Made by a program: the position numbers and the translations under genes
Notes under the pieces: generated by a model
What the model saw: the letters and a program-made list of their open reading frames with translations, nothing else
What the model was told of the DNA's origin: nothing
Databases searched by the model: none
In this document: positions 45,028 to 55,968 of the stretch, piece by piece
Position numbering within the stretch: the first letter of the stretch is position 1
Layout: every line of letters begins with the position of its first letter
Origin: Aquilaria yunnanensis
Taxonomy: Eukaryota; Streptophyta; Magnoliopsida; Malvales; Thymelaeaceae
Length of the DNA stretch: 64,000 bases
NCBI GenBank assembly: GCA_039654915.1
Contig: CM077595.1
Span: forward strand, 92,545,501 to 92,609,500
Direction: 5' to 3'

Positions 45028-45975
45028 CTCGAGGTCCTAAGGAAAGCTCCTTAGCCTCAAAATCAATTTTCATCATCAGGGTTTTAAGGATGGAACCTTT
45101 GCCTTGAAAAGAATCAATTTTCATCATCGGGGTTTTAAGGATGGAACCTTTGCCTCGAAAACAATCAATCTTCATCATCGGGGTTTTAAGGATGGAACCT
45201 TTGCCTCGAAAACAACTAATTTTCATCATCGAGGTTTTAAGATGGAACCTTTGCCTCGAGATCAATCAATCAATCCGGCGTTTTAAGGATGGAACCTTTG
45301 CCTCGAGATCAATTATCAATCCGAGGTTTTAAGGATGGAACCTTTGCCTCGAAAACAATCAATTATTAATCCGAGGTTTTAAGGATGGAACCTTTGCCTC
45401 GAACTCAATCAATCGTCGAGGTTTTAAGGATGGAACCTTTGCCTCGACATCAATTAATCAATCCGAGGTTTTAAGGATGGAACCTTTGCCTCGACATCAA
45501 TCAATCAATCCGGGGTTTTAAGGATGGAACCTTTGCCTCGACATCAATCAATCAATCCGGGGTTTTAAGGATGGAACCTTTGCCTCGAGATCAATCAATC
45601 AATCCGAGGTTTTAAGGATGGAACCTTTGCCTCGAGATCAATTAATCAATCCGGGGTTTTAAGGATAGAACCTTTGCCTCGAGATCAATCAATCAATCCG
45701 GGGTTTTAAGGATGGAACCTTTGCCTCGACATCAATCAATCAATTCGAGGTTTTAAGGATGGAACCTTTGCCTCGACATCAATCAATCAATCCGGGGTTT
45801 TAAGGATTGAACCTTTGCCTCGACATCAATCAATCAATCCGGGGTTTTAAGGATGGAACCTTTGCCTCGAGATCAATCAATCAATCCGAGGTTTTAAGGA
45901 TGGAACCTTTGCCTCGAAAACAATCAATTTTCATTCATCGGGGTTGTAAGGATGGAACCTTTGCCTCGAAAACAA
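45028..45975 (+). repeat. ~47-bp hairpin-forming tandem array (about 19 units)
   Basis: Consensus CGAGGTTTTAAGGATGGAAC followed by CTTTGCCTCG and a spacer of ATCAATCAATCAATC type. Each unit can fold with CGAGG pairing CCTCG and AAGG pairing CCTT. Units that read CGGGG instead of CGAGG still pair through G-U. The array lies in the untranslated region before the PPT. Confidence 0.92.
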
Positions 45976-45984
45976 ATAATCAAT

Positions 45985-46308
45985 CAATTAGTCCATCTTA
46001 CAACGATAGGAGCTTTCCTATCGTTAGAGGTTCTAAGGACATTTCCTTAACCTCAAATAAACAATCAATCAATCAGTCCATCTTACAACGATAGGAGCTT
46101 TCCTATCGTTAGAGGTTCTAAGGACCTTTCCTTAACCTCAAACAAACAATCAATCCATCAGTCCATCTTACAATGATAGGAGCTTTCCTATCGTTAGAGG
46201 TTCTAAGGACTTTTCCTTAACCTCAAACAAATAATCAATCAATCAGTCCATCTTACAACGATAGGAGCTTTCCTATCGTTAGAGGTTTTAAGGACCTTTC
46301 CTTAAACC
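45985..46308 (+). repeat. ~85-bp tandem array (4 units) with two hairpins per unit
   Basis: Units at about 45990, 46075, 46160 and 46244 contain ACGATAGGAGCTTTCCTATC(GT), a perfect 9-bp stem with a GCTT loop, and GAGGTT-AAGG...CCTT-AACCTC, a second stem related to the 47-bp units. A fragment of this array recurs inverted inside the solo LTR at 62682-63330. Confidence 0.92.
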
Positions 46309-46402
46309 TTACTGTTTGGGCGGCGAGAAGATTCTCAATGCCTACCTAAGCCGGACGAAATTTGGTAACGACTTTGCATACATCATGTCCCATGAAGCAT
46401 GC

Positions 46403-46415
46403 AAAGGGGGGCAGC
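46403..46415 (+). other. Polypurine tract
   Basis: AAAGGGGGGCAGC immediately before the TG of the 3' LTR, the standard position for second-strand priming. Confidence 0.9.
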
Positions 46416-48952
46416 TGTTGACACCCAATTTCGTCCGGGTGTTTTAAAATTTTAAAAAAATTTTATTAAAAAAAAATTATTAATTTTAAAAAAAAATATT
46501 ACTATTAAAAAAAATTTAATTAGTTTAAAATATATTCTTGTTTTGTGAAAATTTGATTTAAAATGATATATGTGTGAATATGTGTATGTTTGAAATAAAA
46601 TAAAATTTCATGAAAAAAAATGGCAAAATTTAAAAGTTTGAGGTAAAAATGACAACATTAAGAAGTTTCGGGAAAAATTGACAAATTCTGAAAGTTCTAG
46701 GAGCATTTGGTAGTTTGTCACATAAAATTTTGGGCCTGCCGACGTTCTGGCGCAAATTGACAGAAAACGATAAAATTGTCAAAATCAGAAGCTTCAGGAA
46801 CTTATCCAGAGGCTGAGAGACGTAAAGGACTAAAATTGTCATTTTACCAATTTTAAAGATAAGTTTGAAATTTTTTATTAATTTATCCATCAACAGTTCA
46901 GCCAAACTTCCTCTATAAATAGCCCCCCAAATTTTGTGCTTAACACAGAGAAAAATAGAAAGAAAAGCTTAGAGCTCCGTTTTTAAAATAGAAAAAATTA
47001 CAGCCTTAGTCCCTAGCTCTCCTTCCTTTCCTCAGAAAATCTCAAAACTTTTCATTTTGACGATTAAGCCATCTTCTTCCCCCCCCCCCGCGCCCTCTGT
47101 TTCCATTTCTCAGAATTCAGAATTTAAAATCAAGGGTACAACTCTCATTTAATCCTTCATCTTTTCAATTTCTTTCACTTTGGTCACTAACTTTGTATTT
47201 TATTCTTGCAGAATTAATTACTAACCCTTTTAATTTTTACTTGTTTATTTATTATTTGTTTATTACTAACCCCTTTTTTTATTGTTGTTATTAACTTACT
47301 AACAACTAACTTTTAATACTATTATTGTTACTAACCTTTTAATTTTTGCATTATTACTAACTTTTATAATTGTTGTTAACAATTAATTAACTTTTATTAT
47401 TGTTGTTAATTAATTAATTTAATTAACTTGGCTAACTTTTATTATTGTTGTTAATTAATTAATTTAATTAACTTGGCTAGCTTTTTATTATTTTTGTTAA
47501 TTAATTAATTTAATTAATTTGGCTAACTTTTTATTTATTGTTGTTAATTAATTTAATTAATTTGGCTAACTTTTTATTTATTGTTGTTAATTAATTTAAT
47601 TAATTTGGCTAACTTTTTATTATTGTTGTTAATTAATTAATTTAATTAACTTGGCTAACTTTTTACTGTTGTTAATTAATTAATTTAATTAACTTGGCTA
47701 ACTTTTTATTATTGTGGTTAATTAATTAATTTAATTAACTTGACTAACTTTTTATTATTGTTGTTTAACAATTAATTTAATTAACTTTGCTAACATTTAT
47801 TATTATTTTTAAAGTGGATGGCCAAAAAGCCCCACTTTATTATTATTAATTTTTTTTTCTTTATATAATTTTTTTATTTAATTCACCTTTACCCTTTACT
47901 AATTAATAAATAAATGAAAATTAAAAGAAGATTATTTTGTAATTAATTATTAAGGCTAATAAAAATTTATTTTTAAAAAAGCCAATTATTTTTATTTTTA
48001 TATACATGTTTTTAATTCTTTAAAGATAACAAAAAGTTAAAATTAATTTTAATAGTTATTTTTATCCAGTAAAAATAATAAAAAAATAAAAATAAAACCT
48101 GTTTAAAAAAATACATGAAAATAAGACTTTATATTTTACTGATTTATTTAAAATATAACTTTTAAATCCACTAAAATAATAAATATTTTTCATTAAACAA
48201 GAAAACAAAAAGAAAATTAAAACAAGATAAGAAAAAGATAAGAAAGATAAGAAAAAGATAATAAAGATAAGAAAGATAAGATAAGATAAGAAAGATAAGA
48301 AGGAAAAGAAAGAAAAGAAAGAAAAGAAATAAAAATTTTTAGATTATTAATGAATCTAAAAATTCTATAACAAAAAGAATTACGAATTAGTAATTAAACT
48401 AATAATTAATTCCATAAAAATAAGAATTAAATAATTAACTATAAATTAAATCAACTTACATATCCGGATGATCCGTCAGGATCTGCGGTTTTAAAAAAAT
48501 ATCACCCTTTTAATTAAATAAATTAAATAAAAAAAAAGATAAAAATCCATATTTACAATATGGATTAAATTATTTAAAAGTTCACCAAATTCCGTGTCCA
48601 AATGACTCGGCAGAGTCCATGGTTCGGAATCAAAAATCTTCCGTGTCCAAATGACTCGGCAGAGTCCATGGTTCGGAAGTATAAAATTTCATACAAATTA
48701 ATTAATTTAAAAATCCACATTTCGACTAATCCAGTTAAAATTTCTAATTTTGAAAATTAACTGAGAATTATTTAAAAGCAAAGCAAAACAAAATTAAAAT
48801 CAACTAAGGTGCCAATTTTTGGGCGTTTTAACAAAGTTGTTTTAACGTAACCGTACTCCCGATCCCCGAACTCTCGCAGACCAATTTTAAGGTGACCAAT
48901 CGACCTAAGAAAACTGATTGGTGGCGACTCCCGAAAACCCGACGTTGCCACA
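46416..48952 (+). repeat. 3' LTR of the cargo element
   Basis: 2537 bp, TGTTGACACCCAATTTC...GTTGCCACA, TATA box TATAAATA at 46914-46921. From 46898 to the end it matches the 5' LTR except for one base (GTGCTTAAC versus GTGCTGAAC) and one C in a poly-C run that I noticed. The first about 480 bp differ at roughly 18 or more positions. Confidence 0.95.
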
Positions 48953-49061
48953 GATAGGATCACATTATCCCTTGGGACGATACCTTTATTCAACTTTGCA
49001 TACAACGAAATCGTACGCTTATGAGTGAGTATGGTTTATAAATTATAAACTCTTGTTATCA
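48953..49061 (+). repeat. Remnant of the Athila 5' LTR (last ~109 bp)
   Basis: GATAGGATCACATTATCC... aligns with GGTATGATCACATTATCC at 63958-63977 in the 3' LTR. It ends at TTATCA, 12 bp before the PBS. The preceding 1.3 kb or more of this LTR is absent from the window. Confidence 0.8.
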
Positions 49062-49073
49062 CGATAAAGTTTT

Positions 49074-49090
49074 TGGCACCATTGCCAAGG
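49074..49090 (+). other. Athila primer binding site
   Basis: TGGCACCATTGCCAAGG is a mutated form of the Athila-type PBS (TGGCGCCGTTGCCGGGG, tRNA-Asp in the literature). The G-to-A changes fit decay of methylated CpG sites. Confidence 0.8.
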
Positions 49091-49193
49091 ATTGTGATTT
49101 GATTTTTCCTTGGATATTAAGTTGTTGGTTACTCTTGCCTCTTTTTTCTTGTATTTAGTTTGTCATTTTTTTCATTATAAGTTCTTTTAGTGC

Positions 49194-50806
49194 ATGACCT
49201 GTAACTCTTGCTCCTGCTTACTACTGTTTGACCTGGAAATTGAGAAGACCCTAAGGGAGATTCGTTTGAAAAGCAAGATTATTGTTGAGGAAGAAGACTT
49301 GAGTGCTTCCAATTCTGACAACATAGAGGAAAATCAAGGATACAACATGAAGAACCTTGGAGGAGAGATGAATGCCAATCCCATAGACTTCAATGGTGAT
49401 GAAGAGGTAATGGACAATGCTCATAAAAGAGCTCATGGTAATGATGTAAGAAAAAGGGGAAACTAGTGCTTGACTACTTTAGACCTTAAAGGGTAGAGGA
49501 TCATGAGAACATGATTAGGCCGGTGCCACTTCAAGGGCGAACATTCATGATTCTTAGCCATGTTCTTCGATTAATCGAGGCACTTTATTTGGAGGAGCTA
49601 TTGATGAAGATCTAAATAACCATATTAAGAGGTTTGTTCGCTTATGCGATACTTTTGATTTGGAGGGTGTGAATGAGGATGTGAAAAAGATGAAGCTCTT
49701 CCCTTTTTCTCTTGTGGATGAAGCAATTGAGTGGTTTGAGAATTTGGAGCATACCTCGATTTATACATGGTAAGACTTATATGATGCTTTCATTCGGAGG
49801 TTCTTCCCCTGAGTTATTTGCCTTTAGACAACATGAATATGAGTCACTTATGGAGGCATGGGTGTGCTTCAGAAAGATGGTGAAGAGGGTCCCAACACAA
49901 GATATTAATCAAGCTCATCAACTCCACCTTTTCTACAATGGGTTGAGTTTAAATACTTATTTACAAGTTGATACCACTGTCGGTAGTTTCCTTCTTTTGA
50001 AAGATATTGAGGAGTGATTTGAATTGCTCAATAACATGACCAAGAGCCTTGAGCTTAGTGGAAAATAGGCTCCAAGAAAATGGAGTGGCTTGTATGAAGT
50101 TGACAATGATACCTCTCTCTAAGCACAACTTTCGATACTCACTAGCATGGTGTCCAAATTGGCCAAGAATCAAGATAGAATGAAGGTGCAACAAGCTTTG
50201 GTTAGTGAGGATGTGGAAGAATTAGATGATGTGAATTTTGTGAGGTATCAGAATCTTTATCCACCACAGCAATGAGGGGGAAACTTCTTCCCAAGGAATC
50301 ATCAACATGAATGGTTCAACTATTCAAATCCAAAGAGTGCCATGCAACCACAAGGTGAGACCTCCCATGAATCGGACACTTTATTGAAGGATTTTATAAA
50401 AGGTATAATGGGAGAATTCATGCATGACGTAAGAGGAATGACTAATGGTCAAAACAAAAAGATTAATGCATTGGAAAATGAGATGAAAACAATGCAAGCC
50501 AACACTCAAGTGTCAATTAAGAATTTGGAGACACAAGTTGGCCAAATAGTCACTTCCATGAGACAACTTCAAAAAGGAAATTTCATACCCAGCGATATGG
50601 ACATAAATCCAAGGGAGTCTTGTCAAGTCATAACTCTAAGAAGTGGAAGGAATGTGGTGACTCAACCTAAGGAGCCACCGACTCTAGAAGATTTTCCTCC
50701 TCAAGGACCTACCCTACTGAAAGAAGTTGATGATTATCAAGTTAAACCACCAAGTGGTGAAGAAACTCATTCGAAGGATAAGGGAAGAAAGATGCCCACT
50801 CAATAG
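49194..50806 (+). pseudogene. Athila gag, broken
   Basis: The gag core is recognisable in pieces: RPVPLQGRTFMI (about 49518-49555), DVKKMKLFPFSLVDEAIEWF (about 49679-49738), then a stop within the usual TW-DDL motif (about 49770). The C-terminal part is open at 50342-50806 with a coiled coil (KKINALENEMKTMQ), NLETQVGQIVTSM and CQVITLRSGRNV, phrases typical of the Athila Gag-Pro junction. Several in-frame stops and at least two frame changes make it non-functional. Confidence 0.75.
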
Positions 50807-50878
50807 GAAGTATTAAAACATACTCCTATTCTCCCCTATCCTTAAAGGTTTAAGCCCAAAAAGAAGGAAACTCAATTC

Positions 50879-51837
50879 ATGAAGTTTCTTGAAATATTTA
50901 AAAAGTTGGAGATCAATATTCCCTTTTTGGAAGTACTAAACCAAATGTCATCTTCTGCTAAGTTTCTCAAGGAGTTGATTACTAAAAAGAGGAAGTTACT
51001 TAACAATGAGCTTATTTTGATGAAGGAGGAGGCAGGTGTCATCATTCAACAAAAGATGCCTAAAAAACTCAAATACCCGGGGAGTTTCACTATTCCTTTG
51101 GATATATGGTCTTTTCATTGTGACAAGGCGCTATATGATCATGAAGCTAGCATTAACCTAATGCCAATGTCTATTTGTAGGAGCCTTGGCCTTAGGGAGG
51201 TGAAGTCGTCATCGATTGGCTCCAATTGGTAGATAGATCCCTTACATTCCCAAAAAGTGTATTAGAGGATGTGTTGGTTAAAGTTGGTAAATTCATATTT
51301 TCGATGAATTTCGTGGTGTTGGATATGGAAGAAGATCGAAACATGTCAACTATTCTTGGGAGACCCTTTCTCACCACCGGGAAGGCCATCATCGATATGG
51401 AAAAAAATAATCTTACCTTGAGAACTAATGATGAAGAGATTACTTTCAATCTTGCTCAAGCTATGGAATCTATTAATGATGAGATGCCCAAATGTTTTAT
51501 GGTGGGTGTGGTTGACTCTTACATTGGTGAGGTAAAGGGGTCTTTGTTTATAGATGATTCACTTGGGAATGCTTATATTTGTGCGAATCCATTTGAGGAG
51601 ATTCATAAAGTAATAAGTGCATGGGAGTCCATTGATGTTTATAGGAAAACACAAGCAAAAAGGGGAAGTTTTGAGCAACTTTTGTCTTGTGAGACTAAAG
51701 AAGAGCCCAAGTTGGAATTAAAACCTTTGCCCAAGGATCTCAAGTATATTTACCTTGGTCTTAGAGAATTCTTCCTAATGATTATTTCTTTTTTTTTTTA
51801 TCAACTTTGGAGGAGGATAAATCGATTAAAGTTTTGA
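50879..51837 (+). pseudogene. Athila protease region, broken
   Basis: Two overlapping frames (50879-51232 and 51226-51837). The active-site region reads YDHEASINLMPMSI where Athila proteases have a D-x-G-A-S motif, so the Gly needed for the catalytic loop is lost. The second half contains NMSTILGRPFLTTGKAIIDM, the conserved ILGRPFL flap and C-terminal region, in the other frame, and then the spacer toward RT. Confidence 0.75.
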
Positions 51838-51889
51838 GGGAGTACAAAAGTGCAATTGCTTAATCGATCGCCGACATCAAAGGTATAAG

Positions 51890-53240
51890 CCCTGACATTT
51901 GCATGCACAAGATCTTAATGAAGGATGAATACAAGCCCTCAATCCAAGCTTAAAGGAGATTAAATCCTAAATTGAATGAGGTGGTAAAAGAATAGATCTT
52001 GAAGCTTTTCAAGACCGGCATTATTTACCCCATCTTGGACTTGTAATGGGTTAGTTCGATACAAGTGGTGCCAAAGAAGGGTATAACTACCATTATGAAA
52101 AATGAGAACAATGAATGGATTTCTACAAGATTAGTGACCAAGTGGAGGGTTTATTTTGATTACTAGAAGCTCAATAAAGCTACTCAGAAGGATTATTTCC
52201 CTTTGCTTTTCGTTGATCAAATCTTGGATCGGTTAGCCAGCCATTCTTATTATTGTTTTTTGGATGGCTACTCCGGGTACAATCAAGTTGCAATAGCCCC
52301 CGGAAGATCAAGAGAATATGACCTTCACTAGTCCTTGGGGTACATATGCCTTTTGGAGGATGCCTTTTAGTCTTTGTAATGCACCGGTAATCTTCCAATG
52401 ACATATGATGGCCATCTTTTCGGATATGGTGGAGAAATGCATGGAGGTATTTACGGATGACTTTTCGGTCTTTGGTGATTCTTTTGATGCATGTTTGGAT
52501 AATTTAGCTTTTGTGTTGAAAAGATGTCAAAAAACCAATTTGGCTTTGAATTGGGAGAAATTCCATTTCATGGTTACTTCCGGTATTGTTCTTGGTCATA
52601 AAATTTCTTGCGAATGCATGGAGGTGGATAGAGCAAAAATTGTTGCTATTGAAGAATTGCCACCACCCACTAATGTTAAGGGGGTTGGAAGTTTTTTGGC
52701 CCATACTGGGTTCTATCGGTGATTTATCAAGGATTTTCCAAAATTACTAAGTCATTTTGTAATTTACTTGATAAGCATGTTCCTTTTGTCTTTAATGAGC
52801 ATTTTATTGAGGCTTTTGATATTTTGAAGCAAAAGTTGGTCAAGGCTCCCGTAGTAGTAGCACCAAATTGGGATTAGCCTTTTGAAATCATGTGTGATGT
52901 TAGTGACGTCGCCATTGGGGCAGTGTTTGGACAACAAAGAGAGAAAATTTTTCGAGTGATATACTATGCTAGCGAAACATTAGATGGGGCTCAACAAAAT
53001 TACACTACTACGGAGAAGAAGTTGTTAACAGTTGTGTTCTCGATGGATAAGTTTTGAGCTTATATTGTGGGATCCAAGATGGTAGTGCACACAGATCATG
53101 CGGCCATCAAGTACCTCTTCACCAAAATGGATGTTAAACCAAGGTTAATCTGGTGGATTCTCTTCCTTCAAGAGTTCGACCTTGAAATCAAGGATAAAAA
53201 GGGCAGTAAAAATTTAGTGGTTGATCACTTCTCTCGAATT
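51890..53240 (+). pseudogene. Athila reverse transcriptase and RNase H, broken
   Basis: RT motifs across frames: a YWMKLNKAT-like block disrupted by a stop (about 52160), FLDGYSGYNQVAIAP (about 52257-52301), a disrupted FGLCNAP-like block (about 52362-52390), and the catalytic box FTDDFSVFG (52450-52476), where the Asp pair is kept. VLGHKIS and the thumb region follow to 52722. RNase H pieces include 'VMCDVSDVAIGAVFGQ' (about 52890) and [13 protein letters not shown]. Many stops (for example 52163, 52330, 52722). Confidence 0.8.
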
Positions 53241-54520
53241 GAAGTTCTTGTGCCATCTTTGGGGAGCCAAATTCAAGACCATTTCCCGAATGAAAGTTTA
53301 TTCAAGGTGGAAGATAAATTGTCATGGTATGTGGACTATGTCAATTATTTATCTTATGATGTTCTTCCTCCCAACCTTTTAAGCCAAGAAAGGAAGAAAT
53401 TTCTTGCCGATGTTAAGTATTATCTTTGGGATGAACCTATTCTTTTTCACCGATATGCCGATCAAATTATAAGGAGATGCATATCTCATGATGAGGCCAA
53501 GGATGTTCTCCACTATTTTCACTTTTCACCATATGGTGTTCACTTTAGAGCTCCTAAGATGACAAGTAAGGTATTGCAAACCAGTTATTATTAGTCATCT
53601 TTATTTAAGGATGCATATACCTTTGTGTTAACATGTGATAGATGTCAAAGGGTGGGAAACATTTCTAGGAGAGATGAAATGCCATTGCAAAATATTCTTG
53701 AGGTAGAAGTGTTTGACTTATGGGATGTAGATTTTATGGGTCATTTCCCTCCTCCACTTGGCAATCATATATCTTGCTTATGGTTGATTATGTTTCTAAA
53801 TGGGTGAAGGCCATTGCCACTCCATCTTGTGATGCTAATGTGGTTGTCAAATTCCTTCATAGGAATATTTTTGCAAGATTTTGAATGCCTTAAGTTATTA
53901 TCTCCGACGAAGGATCACACTTTATCAATAAGACTTTGGCTCAAACTTTGATGAAATATGGTGTATGGCACAAGGTGGCTCTCCTTTATCATCCACAAAC
54001 AAATGGCCAAGCTGAAATTTTAAATCGGGAGATCAAGAAAATATTAGAGAAGATGGTGGGTATCAACCGAAAAGATTGGTCACATAAATTGAGTGATACA
54101 CTCTAGGCATATCGAACGGTATACAAGACACCAATTGGAATGTCTTCATATCAACTCGTGTTTGGGAAGACATGCCATTTACCAGTGAAATTGGAGCACA
54201 AGTCATATTGGGCAGTGAAGAAGATGAACTTTGATTTGAAGAGAGAACTTTCCAATTAGATGAGTTGAATGAAATCCGCCTTGATGCTTATGAGAATATA
54301 AGGATTTACAAAGAGCGAATGAAGCTTTGGCATGATAAGTTACTTGTGAGAAAGGATTTCCAACCAGGTCAACAAGTGTTGCTTTTTAATTCAAGGTTGA
54401 GGCTTTTTCTAGGAAAGTTGAGGTCCAAGTGGTCCGGGCCGTTTGAGGTGGTCAAAGTGATGCCATATGGAGTGGTGGAGCTCAAAGGTCAAGATGGATC
54501 CACATTTTAAGTCAATGGAC
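53241..54520 (+). pseudogene. Athila integrase, broken
   Basis: A zinc-binding HHCC remnant (HFSPYGVHF about 53517-53543; CDRCQRVG 53631-53654), then a DLWDVDFMGHFPPP block carrying the first catalytic Asp (about 53713-53755), [10 protein letters not shown] with the second Asp (about 53897-53927), and [16 protein letters not shown] with the catalytic Glu (53991-54038). C-terminal chromatin-binding-type region: KLRSKWSGPFEVVKVMPYG (about 54415-54471). Stops at 53592, 53805, 53882 and 54104 separate the pieces. Confidence 0.8.
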
Positions 54521-55963
54521 ATCGAGTGAAGGCTTATTGTGGTGATGACCTCCGTCACATTAGCCAATTAATCTTGGCTAACCCCTCCCCTTGAAAGTGT
54601 GTTCAAAGGCGCCTAGCTAGAGGCATAAAACCAAGCGCTAGTTGGGAGGCAACCTGATTTCCAATTCATTTTTTTTTTGTTTTAAGAGGTTTTCTTTGAT
54701 TCGTTTATTTTTTTTTCTTGTGACTCTATATTTATCTTGAGTGTTGGTGTCTTTATGTAAGGTTGGAAAAGCTAAAGGTATGAGGAAGAATGGGACGGAA
54801 GATGAAAGCTTCGACATTGGGAAATTTGAGGAAGTGGTCGCGCCTAGTGGCGATGCGTTGCCAAAAGTGAAAAATTGACAATGCATTCCTAACATTGGCA
54901 ATGCATCGCCAACAATTCAACCTTAGTGGCGATGAGTTGCCGCCAACTAAACCTACCATTTTATCTATTCTCTTTTCACTTCCCCTCACTTTTAACGTCA
55001 CCCCCAACCCAAAAACCTCTTAAGTTTCAAACCGTAGCCCTTTTGTGAGCTTCATAATTCAATTTTCTTATTGATTTCTACTCAAATCCAAAGTAAGTAA
55101 ATGATTCTCTACCTTTTTTTCTTGTTCTTTCATGGTTTATTATGCTCAAATCATGCTCATTTGCAGGTGTTGTACACTTGTTTGATTGGGCTTCAATTTT
55201 GTGGATTTCTTGTTTGATTTTGATTTGTCTTGCTAATATGTATGTATGGGATGTGTTATGATGCTTGGGTTATGGATTTGGCATGAAAATCATGGTTTGA
55301 AAATCACCTACCAAGGTGGCCACGAAATTTTCATGGCAAATTCTTGATGATGATTGTTCTTGTTACTTTGTTGATTCCAAGAGCTTTAATCAATGAAATT
55401 AGGAATGGGTCTTGTAAGAATTTATGTTAAGTTGATCTATATTGCTCAAATTTGGTTCTTGAACTTTTTCGGAAAAGTGATTGTCAAGTTTTGCCATATG
55501 TACTTTGAATGATAATGTGGCTTCATATGCTCCTTGTTTGCCTCAATTCTTGGGGTGTGTTGCATCTTGGTATTGCATATTGTAAGTTTGTGTCCTTGGT
55601 TTTCTCCTAAATACATGATTTTCATAAGAAGCATAGTCCAACTTATGCTATGAACTACTATAGTATTTTTGTTGATAGCAAGCTCCTGGGCACATAACCC
55701 TCCATCTAGCCATTATTGGTCACTTCTAACCACTTGAATACCAAGTATGTGTTGCATAGATGATCTATTCAAGTTGCTTTTAAATTTTAAGGCTTGGGAA
55801 AAAATTCCATAGATTGCTAAAAAATGCTATGCCTTGAATATTAACTTGGAGATAATGTGCTTTGATCTTGTTTGAGTTTGTAACACTAGCTTGCGTGTGT
55901 TGCTTTGTTGCTCTTTTTGTAGGAAAATATTGCGTTAAAATTTTTTATGTTGTTTTGTAGGAC
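54521..55963 (+). other. Athila spacer between integrase and the env-position ORF
   Basis: Non-coding. It contains GCGATGCGTTGCC-type repeats at 54840-54950 that resemble a stretch of the 3' LTR (about 62165-62260). It ends in TTTTTTATGTTGTTTTGTAG, a good splice-acceptor context directly before the interrupted ORF start. Confidence 0.55.
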
Positions 55964-55968
55964 ACATG

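Larger units (their letters stand above)
32574..48952 (+). mobile_element. Tat/Ogre-like LTR retroelement with gag, no pol, and cargo genes (NABP-like x3 and LOG)
   Basis: A 16.4-kb element: 5' LTR 32574-35114, PBS 35118, leader with tandem repeats, intact gag 36277-38004, then about 3 kb non-coding, three small Cys-rich genes (41044-43027), a repeat array, an intact LOG-family gene (43883-44512), two hairpin-repeat arrays, PPT 46403-46415 and 3' LTR 46416-48952. No protease, RT, RNase H or integrase motif is visible between gag and PPT. It must therefore move, if at all, with proteins from a relative, like the gag-only 'TR-GAG' class. The flanking 5-mers differ (CTCAT left, GATAG right), so no TSD. 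The right flank is Athila LTR, the left flank is not. Confidence 0.9.

Noticed and set aside
45014..46094. Repetitive ORFs on both strands (repeating ILKTPMMKID or FKDGTFAS phrases)
   Set aside because: They only reflect the 47-bp repeat period and change frame with unit length; hairpin-forming RNA is the better explanation.
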